Assembly: GCA_947631455.1 (NCBI GenBank)
Contig: CANRLH010000009.1
Coordinates: 1 to 61,169 of the forward strand
Length of the DNA stretch: 61,169 bases
Reading direction: 5' to 3'
From: an uncultured Clostridia bacterium
GTDB taxonomy: Bacteria > Bacillota > Clostridia > Oscillospirales > Ruminococcaceae
Positions 26,634 to 36,265 of the stretch are shown here, piece after piece. Numbering within the stretch: position 1 is the stretch's first letter; each line of letters begins with the position of its first letter. The translations under genes were made by a program, and so were the position numbers. The notes beneath the pieces were generated by a model that saw only the letters and a program-made list of their open reading frames with translations, did no database searches and was not told the origin of the DNA.

Positions 26634-27409
26634 AATATTTCCCCCTGTATATTGTAAGCCGATACCGTTTCAAACGGGATCTCTCCGCCGAACAGATCAA
26701 GCGCAGAGCCTATTGTAAAATCCACATTGTTTTTTCCGTGCTTTTTAATAAGCTCAATATCTTCAAGCGATGATATGCCGCCGGCATATGTAGACACAAC
26801 CGGCGAAGACGCGAGAATATCAACTAAGTTTAAGTCGATTCCGCTTTTCTTGCCCTCGATATCCACTGCGTGTACCAGAAGCTCACAGCAGAAGTCCTTT
26901 AAAATGTTTATAGTGCTTTCGTCAAATACAACGTCTGTGTATTTTTGCCAGCGGTCCGTGACGATGTAATATCTGCCGTCCCTTTTACGGCAGGACAGGT
27001 CAAGAACTGTTTTTTCTTTTCCAACGGCGTCCGCAAGCTTATTAAGATTGTTAAAATCGATTTTTCCGTCTTTAAACACAAAGCTTGTCACTATTACGTG
27101 AGACGCCCCGAGAGACAAAAACTCCGGTGCGTTTTTGTCGTTTATTCCTCCGCCTATCTGAAGCCCCCCCGGGAAAGCCGACAGCGCCTTTGCGGCCTCT
27201 TGTTTATCAGCTTCATACTCGGCGGAGCCTGTAGGATTTAAAAGGATAATGTGTCCGCCGAAAAGATCGTTTTGTTTGTATAGGTAGGCATAGTAGGCGG
27301 CGTTTTTTTTGCTCTTGTAATTTTCAGCGGCTTTGTTTCCTTCTAATGTTGAGCCTACTATCTGTTTTACGCATCCGTTGTGTATATCGATGCAGGGGCG
27401 AAATCGCAC
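26630..27409 (-). CDS. hisA: HisA isomerase, eukaryotic-type subgroup
   Basis: Phosphoribosylformimino-AICAR ribotide isomerase of histidine synthesis, 259 aa (beta/alpha)8 barrel. It begins RFRPCIDIHNGCVKQIVG and has LQIGGGIND and VSTYAGGISS, motifs of the HIS6-like subgroup that differs from the usual bacterial HisA. The start is GTG with AGAAGG 9 bases upstream; the longer frame includes non-homologous residues. No other his gene is next to it. Pairing with a lipid kinase gene is odd. Confidence 0.88.
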   Translation of the reverse strand: MRFRPCIDIHNGCVKQIVGSTLEGNKAAENYKSKKNAAYYAYLYKQNDLFGGHIILLNPTGSAEYEADKQEAAKALSAFPGGLQIGGGINDKNAPEFLSLGASHVIVTSFVFKDGKIDFNNLNKLADAVGKEKTVLDLSCRKRDGRYYIVTDRWQKYTDVVFDESTINILKDFCCELLVHAVDIEGKKSGIDLNLVDILASSPVVSTYAGGISSLEDIELIKKHGKNNVDFTIGSALDLFGGEIPFETVSAYNIQGEIL

Positions 27410-27467
27410 CGGGACACACCTTCTTTCTGTAAAGTATGAGGTTTTAGTCTGATATGGAAAATAAGCT

Positions 27468-28586
27468 TTACAAAGTAATAAACGGCTTTGAGTACTCGCT
27501 TTGTCCAGAGGGGCGATCCGTTGACATATCAAAAAGTCTGTTTGACGCTTCTGAAAGCTCGCATAGCCGGGAATATTTTTTTGAAAGCTCCTTTAAAGAC
27601 GGGGACATTTCGCATCCTGCTGCCGACATGATCTCTTTTCCCTTTTCATTTGCGGCAAGAGGTCTTATATATGGAGTAAGTGAAATATCACTTGGCGTTA
27701 TTCCAAGATATGCGTTTAATAAGCACCTTTTTATTCTAGCCATTGTATACGCTTTTGTCTTTATACCGATCAAAAGGTCATCGTAGCTTTTTGCAGTGCA
27801 AAGGGAATTGTAAATTCTGTGCGCAAGGTCGTCGTTTATGTCGTGATACTTTAAAAGCTCTTTTACGTCCTTCCTGTAAAGGGAAAGCAAAATTGCCCGC
27901 TGTATGTTTTGTATATCGGAAAACGCAATGCCGTCTGCTTTATAAGGCAGAAACCTATAAGCCTCATTGCTGCCGCTTAGGATACCTTTTCTTATAAACG
28001 ACGCCGAGGCATAGTTGTCACCCTGTTCGCCGTCGTGCGGAAAAGTTCTTGATACGGGGAAAAAAGGCGTGCTGCCAAGGGCGTTTATATACTCTATCGC
28101 AAGGGTGGAATTAGGGCTTTTAAAAACATTTGCCGATTCACTGTCAAGCAGTTTTTCAGCCGCTTTTGATACGGCGCCGGGATAGCTTTCACCCGATCTC
28201 AGCAAATCCTTTACAGTATCGCTGTCTTTAAGCTCATTTGTTGCTGCCGCAGCTTTTGACAGAGCTTTTTTATCTTCTGTCTCACTTCCGAAAAAAAGCG
28301 CGTCAATACCGATCCTTTTTAATATCCAGATCGCTTTTTTTGCGTATATTTCAGCGCTGGACATCGAAAACGGAACAGGCAGCTCAACCACAAGGTCTGC
28401 ACCGCAGCTTACAGCACACGCGGCTCTTGTATGCCTGTCAAAAACTGCTATATCCCCGCGCTGAGTTATGTCGCTTGACAGGCAGACGAGAATGTGCGAA
28501 TAGCCGTTTTCCCGCACCTTTTTTAACAGATATTCGTGCCCCGTGTGAAAGGGATTAAATTCCGCAACAATTCCCGCCGTTTTCAC
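27468..28586 (-). CDS. tmcAL: tRNA(Met) cytidine acetate ligase
   Basis: YlbM/TmcAL family enzyme that acetylates the wobble cytidine of elongator tRNA(Met) using acetate and ATP. The nucleotidyltransferase motif GIVAEFNPFHTGHEYLL is at the N-terminus, followed by LSSDITQRGDIAVFDRHTRA and ADLVVELPVPF. The 372-aa length is slightly short for the family (about 400). It is divergent from ackA, which makes or uses acetyl phosphate and acetate; the adjacency is suggestive but may be coincidence. Confidence 0.92.
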   Translation of the reverse strand: MKTAGIVAEFNPFHTGHEYLLKKVRENGYSHILVCLSSDITQRGDIAVFDRHTRAACAVSCGADLVVELPVPFSMSSAEIYAKKAIWILKRIGIDALFFGSETEDKKALSKAAAATNELKDSDTVKDLLRSGESYPGAVSKAAEKLLDSESANVFKSPNSTLAIEYINALGSTPFFPVSRTFPHDGEQGDNYASASFIRKGILSGSNEAYRFLPYKADGIAFSDIQNIQRAILLSLYRKDVKELLKYHDINDDLAHRIYNSLCTAKSYDDLLIGIKTKAYTMARIKRCLLNAYLGITPSDISLTPYIRPLAANEKGKEIMSAAGCEMSPSLKELSKKYSRLCELSEASNRLFDMSTDRPSGQSEYSKPFITL

Positions 28587-28656
28587 TGTATTTCCTCTCT
28601 ATGACAAGCCAATAGTAAAAAAATGTCTGTATGTCTATTTTTTTTATAAAATCCAC

Positions 28657-28683
28657 TTGAAATTTTTCCGTTAATGTTATAAT
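28657..28683 (+). promoter_or_regulatory. promoter of ackA
   Basis: An extended -10 element (TGTTATAAT) with TTGAAA 15 bp upstream of the hexamer. An extended -10 tolerates the short spacer. Confidence 0.5.
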
Positions 28684-28731
28684 ATAAAAATATACTCAAA
28701 ATGTCAAGTGAAACTGAAAAGGAGTTTTAAA

Positions 28732-29928
28732 ATGAAGATTTTAGTTGTAAACGCAGGAAGCTCTTCCTTAAAGTATCAGCTTCTAAATATGGACGATGAG
28801 AGCGTAATCGCAAAGGGCAACTGTGACAGAATAGGAATAGACGGACATATTTCTCACAAGACCTTTGACGGCAGAGAGTATTCGGCAGACTGCGATTTTC
28901 CTACCCACACGGAGGCGTTTGAAAAGCTTGTTGAGGTTTTGACAACCGGAGACGCCGCAGTGATCTCATCAATGTCAGACATATCAGCAGTCGGACACAG
29001 AATAGTTCAGGGAGCAGAGGTCTTTGACAAGCCGTGTCTTGTTACAGAAGAAATAATCGATAAGATCGATGAACTGAGAGATTTAGCTCCGGTACATAAC
29101 CACGCTCATGCTCTTGCATTAAGAGCCTGCACTAAGGTTATTCCCGCTTCCACTCCGCAGGTTGTCGTTTTTGATACCGCATTTCACCAGACGATGCCGA
29201 AAAAGGCGTTTATGTACGGTCTGCCTTATGAGGATTATGAGCAGTATGCCGTAAGAAAGTACGGCTTTCACGGAACAAGCCACAGGTTCGTTACCGCTAA
29301 ATACGCAAAGGAAACGGGTAAAAGCCTTGAGGGAACAAAGATAGTTACCTGCCATCTGGGAAACGGTTCGTCCATAACGGCGGTAAAGGATGGCAAGAGC
29401 GTTGATACTTCAATGGGATTTACTCCTCTCGACGGCCTTCTGATGGGAACGAGAACAGGAGCAATCGATCCTTCTGCGGTAACATTTGTTGCTCAAAAAC
29501 ATGGCTTTTCCGCAAGCGAGATGAGCGACTATATGAATAAAAAATCGGGATTTCTGGGCGTTTCAGGTGTGTCAAGCGATAACAGAGACGTTTCTGCGGC
29601 AGCTGACGAGGGAAATGAAAGAGCGCTTTTGGCAAAGGAAATGCTGGTTTACGACATTAAAAAGTATATTGGCTCTTATGCTGCTGTAATGAACGGTCTT
29701 GACGTTATCATCTTCACGGGCGGCATCGGCGAGAATGCTCCGGACGTGAGAGAGGACGTTTGTGCGGATATGGAATACTTCGGAATCAAAATAGACTCCG
29801 GCGTAAATAACTGTAAGGGCAAGCTTGTAAAAATCTCCGCACCGGATTCAAAAACAGAGGTCTGGGTCATTCCGACAAACGAGGAGCTTCTTATCGCAAG
29901 GGATACGCTTGAGCTTATTTCAAAGTGA
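28732..29928 (+). CDS. ackA: acetate kinase
   Basis: Converts acetyl phosphate and ADP to acetate and ATP. The 398-aa product has the ASKHA-fold signatures ILVVNAGSSSLKYQLL at the start, VFDTAFHQTMP (near 150), KYGFHGTSH (near 180), HLGNGSS and FTGGIGENA (near 325). The start was placed at MKILVV, 12 bases after AAAGGAG, not at an upstream in-frame codon. There is no pta gene next to it, and a terminator follows. Confidence 0.96.
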   Translation: MKILVVNAGSSSLKYQLLNMDDESVIAKGNCDRIGIDGHISHKTFDGREYSADCDFPTHTEAFEKLVEVLTTGDAAVISSMSDISAVGHRIVQGAEVFDKPCLVTEEIIDKIDELRDLAPVHNHAHALALRACTKVIPASTPQVVVFDTAFHQTMPKKAFMYGLPYEDYEQYAVRKYGFHGTSHRFVTAKYAKETGKSLEGTKIVTCHLGNGSSITAVKDGKSVDTSMGFTPLDGLLMGTRTGAIDPSAVTFVAQKHGFSASEMSDYMNKKSGFLGVSGVSSDNRDVSAAADEGNERALLAKEMLVYDIKKYIGSYAAVMNGLDVIIFTGGIGENAPDVREDVCADMEYFGIKIDSGVNNCKGKLVKISAPDSKTEVWVIPTNEELLIARDTLELISK

Positions 29929-29968
29929 TTTGCTTTAAGAGATAGATATAATTTAATATGGTTAAAAG

Positions 29969-30008
29969 GACATAGAGGTCATAATGTGAAAGCCTCTGTG
30001 TCTTTTTT
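29969..30008 (+). terminator. terminator after ackA
   Basis: GACATAGAGG pairs with CCTCTGTGTC (one G-T pair), 14-nt loop, then six T residues. Confidence 0.88.
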
Positions 30009-30029
30009 CGTTTTGACGGCGCTTTTTGC

Positions 30030-30058
30030 TTGCAAAAATAACTTGATTGTGGTACAAT
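30030..30058 (+). promoter_or_regulatory. promoter of the gatCAB-aspS operon
   Basis: TTGCAA and TACAAT at 17-bp spacing, about 55 bp before gatC. Confidence 0.65.
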
Positions 30059-30115
30059 ATATACTTAGTATTGGGAAATATACCCTTTGAGACTTAAGGA
30101 AAGGTGAAATAATAT

Positions 30116-30394
30116 ATGGATCTTGAAATGGTAAAGTATTTAGCTGAGCTCGGAAAGCTTGAATTTACCGACGAGGAGCTTGTAAAAGCAAGCGAGGATA
30201 TGACAAGCATAATCGAGCTTATGGATACGGTGAAGGAAATCGATGTAACCTATGACCCTATCCTTGACAATAAAAACGTTTATCTGAACGACCTGCGCGC
30301 CGACGAGACCGCCGAGAGCCTTGAAACCGCAAAGATTTTGCAGAATGCCAAAAATCAGCAGAACTGCTTTGTGGTTCCAAAGGTCGTAGAATAG
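30116..30394 (+). CDS. gatC: Asp/Glu-tRNA amidotransferase subunit C
   Basis: Small 92-aa subunit that belts GatA to GatB in the amidotransferase. It has the family's VKYLAELGKLEFTDEEL start and the Asp-rich LDNKNVYLNDLRADE segment. It is first in the operon gatC-gatA-gatB/aspS, spaced 13 bases from gatA. Confidence 0.93.
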   Translation: MDLEMVKYLAELGKLEFTDEELVKASEDMTSIIELMDTVKEIDVTYDPILDNKNVYLNDLRADETAESLETAKILQNAKNQQNCFVVPKVVE

Positions 30395-30407
30395 GAGGCA
30401 TAGGCGT

Positions 30408-31859
30408 ATGGAGATAAAAGGATTAAAGCTCAGAGAATTAAGACAGGCGCTTGATAAAAAGCAGGTGTCTGTTAAAGAAGTAACAGAGAAGTATCTCAAA
30501 AGGATAAAGGAGCTTGACGAAGACCTTGAGTGCTATATCACCGTAACGGAGGATAAGGCGCTTAAACAGGCTGATGCGGCACAGAAAAAAATCGACAGCG
30601 GAAACGCCGGTGCGCTCACCGGAATCCCTATGGCTATAAAGGACAATATCTGTACCGAGGGCGTGCTCACTACCTGCTCCTCTAAGATGCTTGAGGATTT
30701 TGTTCCGCCATATAACGCAACGGTTATGGATAAGCTTGAGAACGAGGGAATAGTTATGCTCGGCAAGGTGTCTCTTGACGAGTTTGCCATGGGCGGCTCG
30801 ACTCAGACATCTGCTTTTAAAAAGACCAAAAATCCCTACGACAAAAGCCGTGTTCCGGGAGGTTCTTCCGGAGGCTCGGCAAGTGCGGTCGCAGCGGATC
30901 TGTGCCTTGCGGCGCTCGGCTCAGATACGGGCGGATCAATAAGACAGCCTTCAAGCTTTTGCGGAGTGACGGGATTAAAGCCAACATATTCGAGAGTTTC
31001 TAGGTACGGACTCGTGGCGTTTGCTTCATCACTTGACCAGATAGGACCTATCGCAAGAGACAGTCACGACTGTGCTTTGATTTTAAATCATATCTGCGGA
31101 TTTGACCCGCACGACGGCACAAGCTCAAAGAAAGAGGTAGTGGACTTTACCGCAAAAATAGGCAAAGATATAAAAGGTGTAAAAATTGCGCTGCCTAAGG
31201 AATTTTACGATAAGGGCATCGACGATGAGGTGAGAGACAGCGTTTTGAAAGCGGCTGAGGTTTATAAGAGCATGGGCGCTATACTTGTAGAATGCTCCAT
31301 GCCGTCGCTTAAATATGCCACAGCGGCGTATTATCTTATTTCCTCCGCAGAGGCTTGCTCTAATCTTTCAAGGTATGACGGTATAAAGTATGGCCACAGA
31401 TCAAATATAGGTTCAAGCTATGAGGAGCTTATCAAAAACTCGCGGCGCGAGGGCTTCGGCGATGAGGTAAAGAGAAGAATACTTTTAGGTAACTATGCTC
31501 TTTCAAGCGGATATTACGACGCTTATTACGGAAAGGCTATGGCGCTAAAGCAGCTTATAAGGAAAGAGTATAACGATATTTTTGCGGTATGTGACGCGGT
31601 TCTTACCCCAACCGCTCCGACGACGGCATACAGGTGCGACGAAAATATAAGCGATCCTGTCAAGATGTATCAGGCCGATATATGTACGGTAACAGTAAAT
31701 ATCGCAGGACTGCCGGCGGTTTCTACGCCGTGTGGGTACGACGGCAAGGGGTTGCCTATTGGTATGTCAGTGATAGGAAAGCCGTTTGACGAGCAGACAG
31801 TCGTGCAGATAGCAGACGTTTTCGAGCAGGGCTTTAAAAGAATACCGCCGGTGCTTTAA
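30408..31859 (+). CDS. gatA: Asp/Glu-tRNA amidotransferase subunit A
   Basis: Amidase subunit (483 aa) producing ammonia from glutamine for transamidation of Asp-tRNA(Asn) or Glu-tRNA(Gln). The Ser-cisSer-Lys triad is visible: Lys in PMAIKDNI (near residue 76), Ser in GSDTGGSIRQPSS (near residues 170-180), with the preceding VPGGSSGGSASAVAA glycine-serine motif. AGGAGG lies upstream. It is intact and of normal length. Confidence 0.96.
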   Translation: MEIKGLKLRELRQALDKKQVSVKEVTEKYLKRIKELDEDLECYITVTEDKALKQADAAQKKIDSGNAGALTGIPMAIKDNICTEGVLTTCSSKMLEDFVPPYNATVMDKLENEGIVMLGKVSLDEFAMGGSTQTSAFKKTKNPYDKSRVPGGSSGGSASAVAADLCLAALGSDTGGSIRQPSSFCGVTGLKPTYSRVSRYGLVAFASSLDQIGPIARDSHDCALILNHICGFDPHDGTSSKKEVVDFTAKIGKDIKGVKIALPKEFYDKGIDDEVRDSVLKAAEVYKSMGAILVECSMPSLKYATAAYYLISSAEACSNLSRYDGIKYGHRSNIGSSYEELIKNSRREGFGDEVKRRILLGNYALSSGYYDAYYGKAMALKQLIRKEYNDIFAVCDAVLTPTAPTTAYRCDENISDPVKMYQADICTVTVNIAGLPAVSTPCGYDGKGLPIGMSVIGKPFDEQTVVQIADVFEQGFKRIPPVL

Positions 31860-31885
31860 CTTAATTGTTGAAAGGTTTGAAAGTT

Positions 31886-34756
31886 ATGAAAAATTCCAAG
31901 TATATAACCGTAATAGGTCTTGAAATACACGCGGAGCTTCTGACAAACTCAAAGGTTTTCTGCACGTGCAGCGCAGAGTTCGGCGGAGATCAGAACACAA
32001 GATGCTGTCCTGTGTGCTCCGGAATGCCGGGAACTCTTCCCGTTATCAACCAGACTGCCGTTGAATATGCGGTAAAAGCCGGGTTTGCACTTAACTGTGA
32101 CATAAATAAATTTTCGGTGTTTGACAGAAAAAACTATTTTTATCCCGATCTTCCAAAGGCTTATCAGATATCGCAGCTTAATCTGCCCCTTTGCATAAAC
32201 GGACTTGTGCCCATTGAGGTCGACGGAAAGAAGAAAAACATCAGAATAAACAGAATTCACTTGGAGGAGGACGCGGGAAAGCTCGTTCACGATGACTTTA
32301 ACGGCGTGTCGCTTGCCGACTACAACCGCTGCGGAATACCGCTCATCGAGATCGTGACCGAGCCTGACATTTCTTCCGCCGAGGAGGCCAAGGCATTTGT
32401 CGAGCAGATATCTCTCTTGCTTCAGTACGCAGGAGTATGCGACTGTAAGATGGAGCAGGGCTCATTGAGGTGTGATGTAAACATCTCCCTTATGAAGCCG
32501 GAGGACAAGGAGTTCGGAACACGTGCGGAGATTAAGAACCTAAACTCAATAAAGGCGGTAGGCAGAGCTATTGAGTATGAGGAAAGACGTCAGGCCTTGC
32601 TGCTTGACGCGGGAAAGAGAGTTATCCAGGAGACCAGAAGATATAACGACAACCGCGATGAGACGAAATCAATGAGAAACAAGGAAAATGCTCATGACTA
32701 TCGCTATTTTCCCGAGCCTGATATTTTGCAGGTAAACTTTACCGATGAGATGCTCAATGATATTAAATCAAGGCTTCCTGAGCTTCCAAACAAGAGGATC
32801 AAGAGATATACCAATGAGTACGGACTGTCTCAGACGGACGCTAAAATCCTTATCGGCAACAAGATCATCTCTGACTTTTTTGACAACGCACTTAAAACTT
32901 ATGATAATCCAAAGAGCGTTTGCGCTTTTATCCTGACGGAGTTTATGAGACGAATAAACCTCGGCGAGATAGACGTTAACAGCTTAAGCTTTACACCCGC
33001 CGATTTTGCAGAGCTTGTTAAAATGGCGGACGAGGAAAAGGTATCCAAAAACGATGCAAAGTCTATTTTCAGAAAAATGGTTGATACTTCGCAAAAACCG
33101 CTGGATATTGCGCAAAAAGAGGGGTATCTTATCGCTGTTGACGACAAAAAGGTGGATGAGGCAATTGACAGTCTTTTAAGTGAATGCAAGGCGCAGGTAG
33201 CGCAGTATCAAAACGGAGAGAAGAAGGTTTTTGGCTTCTTTATGGGAAGTCTGACAAAGGCTCTTAAAGGTGTCGCTACGCCAAAGGTCATAAAGGAGCG
33301 CCTTGAAAGCAAGCTTAACAGCGCGGTGTCAGATAAAGCCAATGTAAAGACGGAAACCGATATAAACGAGGAAAAAAGCACCGATAAGCTTACTGTTTAT
33401 AAAAACGAAAATAAGTATGAACCTACCCCCGGCGATGAGTATTTTAAAATGGTGGGCGGAAAGGACCTTCTATCTGAATTTAAGCTTACCGACGCGACCG
33501 GGCATATTGGTGAAAGCATATCGCTTTCTGCCTGCGTTCACAGGATAAAAAATATGGGAAAGGTGTCGTTTATTGCGCTCAGGACGGGAGAGTATGTCGT
33601 TCAGGCGGTGTACTCCGACAAATGCAGAGACTCTATCGAAGGACTGAGAGAGGGTCAGTATGTAAGGGCGAGCGGAGTTGTAAACGAAAACCCGAAGGAT
33701 CCAAACGGCGTTGAGATCGTGCTTGACAGCATAAGTCTTATCTCAAAGCCCAAGGAGGAGTATCCGCTTAAAATTTCTCAGAGGCGGCTTGACTGCTCTA
33801 TTGAGGTCAATCTTGATAACAGAAGCGTTTCTTTGAGAAACCCGTATGAGAGAGCGGTGTTTAAGCTTCAGGAAGGCATCGTACACGGTATGCACGAGTT
33901 TATGAGGGCGAACGGCTTTACAGAGATCCACACGCCGAAAATCGTTGCACAGGGCGCCGAGGGCGGAGCGAATATCTTTAAGATAGACTACTTCCAGAAG
34001 CCTGCGTTTCTGAATCAGTCGCCGCAGTTTTATAAGCAGACGGCGGTTGCGTTTTTTGACAGAGTGTACGAGATCGCACCCGTTTACAGAGCGGAAAAAC
34101 ACGCCACAAGCCGACATATAAACGAATATATCGGGCTTGATTTTGAAATGGGATATATCGACAGTATGTACGACGTAATGAATATGGAGACGGCAATGCT
34201 TCGCCATATCATGGAGTATATAAAGAAAAACTACGAATATGAGATAAAGCTTATAGGAGTTGATGTTCCCACTGTCGGGGAGATTCCGACGATAAAGTTT
34301 GCTGATGCCTTGACTCTGTTAAGAGGAAAAAGCGTAAGCACTAAGTTTGATCTCGACCCTGAGGACGAGGTTAAGCTGGGCGAATATGCAAAGGAAAAGT
34401 TTGACAGCGACTTTATCTTTATCACGCATTTTCCAAGCTCAAAACCGCCGTTTTATGCAATGGACAGCAGAGAGGATAAGAGAGTTGCTTATAAGTTCGA
34501 CCTTTTGTTCAGAGGACTTGAGATAACCTCAGGAGGACAGAGGATACACGACTACGACGAGCAGGTCGAAAAGATGATAAGGCAGGGCCTTGACCCGAAG
34601 GATTTTGAAAACTATCTTGAAGCACACAAGTACGGACTTCCTCCGCACGGGGGATTGGGAATAGGACTGGAACGGCTTCTGATGAAGCTTATAAAAGCGC
34701 AGAATATCCGAACGGCATCAATGTTCCCGAGAGATATAAACAGGCTTTTGCCATAA
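31886..34756 (+). CDS. GatB fused to archaeal-type aspartyl-tRNA synthetase
   Basis: A single 956-aa frame. Residues about 1-470 are a complete GatB: IGLEIHAELLTNSKVFC, the zinc-type CPVCSGMPG, LEEDAGK, and the C-terminal YqeY-like tail ending GVATPKVIKERLESKL. A charged linker of about 40 residues leads to an AspRS (about 520-956) with an OB-fold, the motif 2 region RAEKHATSRHINEY, and motif 3 GLGIGLERLL. It lacks the bacterial insertion domain, so it is the archaeal/AspRS2 type. A His in ACVHRIKNMG sits where discriminating archaeal enzymes have Trp, as I recall, suggesting that it also aspartylates tRNA(Asn). Joined to GatB, it would pass Asp-tRNA(Asn) directly to amidation. No stop or overlap artefact is visible at the junction. 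Confidence 0.9.
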   Translation: MKNSKYITVIGLEIHAELLTNSKVFCTCSAEFGGDQNTRCCPVCSGMPGTLPVINQTAVEYAVKAGFALNCDINKFSVFDRKNYFYPDLPKAYQISQLNLPLCINGLVPIEVDGKKKNIRINRIHLEEDAGKLVHDDFNGVSLADYNRCGIPLIEIVTEPDISSAEEAKAFVEQISLLLQYAGVCDCKMEQGSLRCDVNISLMKPEDKEFGTRAEIKNLNSIKAVGRAIEYEERRQALLLDAGKRVIQETRRYNDNRDETKSMRNKENAHDYRYFPEPDILQVNFTDEMLNDIKSRLPELPNKRIKRYTNEYGLSQTDAKILIGNKIISDFFDNALKTYDNPKSVCAFILTEFMRRINLGEIDVNSLSFTPADFAELVKMADEEKVSKNDAKSIFRKMVDTSQKPLDIAQKEGYLIAVDDKKVDEAIDSLLSECKAQVAQYQNGEKKVFGFFMGSLTKALKGVATPKVIKERLESKLNSAVSDKANVKTETDINEEKSTDKLTVYKNENKYEPTPGDEYFKMVGGKDLLSEFKLTDATGHIGESISLSACVHRIKNMGKVSFIALRTGEYVVQAVYSDKCRDSIEGLREGQYVRASGVVNENPKDPNGVEIVLDSISLISKPKEEYPLKISQRRLDCSIEVNLDNRSVSLRNPYERAVFKLQEGIVHGMHEFMRANGFTEIHTPKIVAQGAEGGANIFKIDYFQKPAFLNQSPQFYKQTAVAFFDRVYEIAPVYRAEKHATSRHINEYIGLDFEMGYIDSMYDVMNMETAMLRHIMEYIKKNYEYEIKLIGVDVPTVGEIPTIKFADALTLLRGKSVSTKFDLDPEDEVKLGEYAKEKFDSDFIFITHFPSSKPPFYAMDSREDKRVAYKFDLLFRGLEITSGGQRIHDYDEQVEKMIRQGLDPKDFENYLEAHKYGLPPHGGLGIGLERLLMKLIKAQNIRTASMFPRDINRLLP

Positions 34757-34780
34757 GTCTTCTACATGGCTTTCACAATG

Positions 34781-34804
34781 GCGTATTAAGGTATACGCGG
34801 TTTT
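34781..34804 (+). terminator. weak hairpin after gatB-aspS
   Basis: GCGTAT pairs with ATACGC around a 6-nt loop, then GGTTTT. The stem is short, so partial read-through into the parvulin gene is possible. Confidence 0.4.
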
Positions 34805-34821
34805 ACGAAAGGAAAAGTACA

Positions 34822-36063
34822 ATGATGAAAAAAATACTGGCAGTTTGCATATCCATAGTATTATCATTAGGCTCGCTATGTGCGTGTTCAGACGATGATT
34901 CCTCATCTAAGAACTCTTCTGAAAGCTCGGTGACAAGCTCCACTGACACTACATCAGAGGCAGCCGAGCAAGCCACTACGGAGGTTCCTGACCCCGGCCT
35001 TACAGAAAACGGAGAGGCAATAGATACAAAAAACCTTGTGATGTGCACAATCGACGGAAATGATGTAAGCTTTGATGAATACCGCTACAACTATTATTAT
35101 TTCATAGAAAGCTATGGGTCAAGCTTCGGTGTTACTGCCGACGAAATGAAAGACCTTGATGATGCTGAAAAGCAGAAGCGTTTTGATACACTCAAAGAAA
35201 ACATTATGACCTTTATGAAGGGCACGTATGTGTATATGAAATATGCCGCCGAAAACGGTATCTCCCTTACCGACGAGGAAATAAAGGAGTGCGAGCAGCA
35301 GATCGCCAAGGTCAAGGAAGAGGAGAAAGACGGATATTCTGATTACCTAAAGCAGAGATATCTGACCGAGGACTATTTTAAAAAGGTAGTTGAACAGACA
35401 AAGCTTGCAGAGAAGGTACAAAGGAGTTTTGATTTATCTGACGACGAGTTTTTGAATGTGGCTGAGGACAAACTGATTCTTGTAAAGCACATTTTGATAC
35501 CGTTTGGTTATGATGTCACGCCAAGTGAAGAAACACTTAATAGTTTGGGAGTTACCAACTTTTCCTCTATGACAAACGCTCAGAAGATGAGTGTTCTGCC
35601 GACAGCTTTTAAAAATTTATCTGAAGACGAACAGAAAAAGCAAAAGGAGAAGGCAAAAAATCACGCCGAAGAGATACTTGAAAAAGCAAAGAACGGCGAG
35701 GATTTCGACAGCCTTATAAAGGAATACGGCTATGATGGCGGAATGGACGCATACAGCGGAGGTTATCTGCTGGGCGATTTTTATACAACCTATGACGAGA
35801 GCTTTACCAAAGCGTCAGCTGCTCTTAAGATAGGTGAGTTAAGCGATCCGGTTGAATCAAGTTACGGCTATCACATCATAAAAAGAGTGCCGGTTGATAC
35901 AGAGTATATAAAGTCGAACATCGAAAACGAGGAGTCTGACGACACCTTTAAGGACGAGTATGTATCTGCGGTGGAATATGACACATTAAATAAGCTTATT
36001 AAATCAATTGATGTAAAAGAGTCAGATGTTTTGAAAAATTTAAAGTACGGTGACTTAAAGTAA
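34822..36063 (+). CDS. parvulin-type peptidyl-prolyl isomerase lipoprotein (PrsA-like)
   Basis: Extracytoplasmic foldase of 413 aa. A lipobox SLCACS follows the signal peptide (Cys near residue 22), then a Ser/Thr-rich spacer, a SurA/PrsA-type N-terminal helical region (about 70-215) and a PPIC rotamase domain (about 215-350) with GGYLLGDF and PVESSYGYHIIKRV. The family aids folding of secreted proteins at the membrane-wall interface. RBS AAAGGA. It is probably the last chromosomal gene before the accessory island. Confidence 0.88.
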   Translation: MMKKILAVCISIVLSLGSLCACSDDDSSSKNSSESSVTSSTDTTSEAAEQATTEVPDPGLTENGEAIDTKNLVMCTIDGNDVSFDEYRYNYYYFIESYGSSFGVTADEMKDLDDAEKQKRFDTLKENIMTFMKGTYVYMKYAAENGISLTDEEIKECEQQIAKVKEEEKDGYSDYLKQRYLTEDYFKKVVEQTKLAEKVQRSFDLSDDEFLNVAEDKLILVKHILIPFGYDVTPSEETLNSLGVTNFSSMTNAQKMSVLPTAFKNLSEDEQKKQKEKAKNHAEEILEKAKNGEDFDSLIKEYGYDGGMDAYSGGYLLGDFYTTYDESFTKASAALKIGELSDPVESSYGYHIIKRVPVDTEYIKSNIENEESDDTFKDEYVSAVEYDTLNKLIKSIDVKESDVLKNLKYGDLK

Positions 36064-36150
36064 TAGCATAGAAAAAGCGCCCCGGCTAATGCTGAGTGTT
36101 GATAAGGATGTAATTCAAAACACATAGTGAAACCGGCATTGCAAGACACG

Positions 36151-36187
36151 AAGCGGGCATCGACCTAATCAGTCGATGCCCGCTTTT
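36151..36187 (+). terminator. strong terminator at island edge
   Basis: AAGCGGGCATCGAC pairs perfectly with GTCGATGCCCGCTT around a 7-nt loop, followed by TT. It separates the parvulin gene from the TnpV region. Confidence 0.85.
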
Positions 36188-36265
36188 CTGCAATCGGTAC
36201 ATTAGTAAAAGTAAAAATCCTTCTGTAAAATGATGTTACCATCAAAACACAGGAGGATTTTTTCA

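Noticed and set aside
31886-34756. GatB-AspRS fusion as a frameshift artefact
   Set aside because: Both domains are full length with a clean linker in one frame. No damaged stop or overlapping start is visible at the junction, although raw reads should confirm it.
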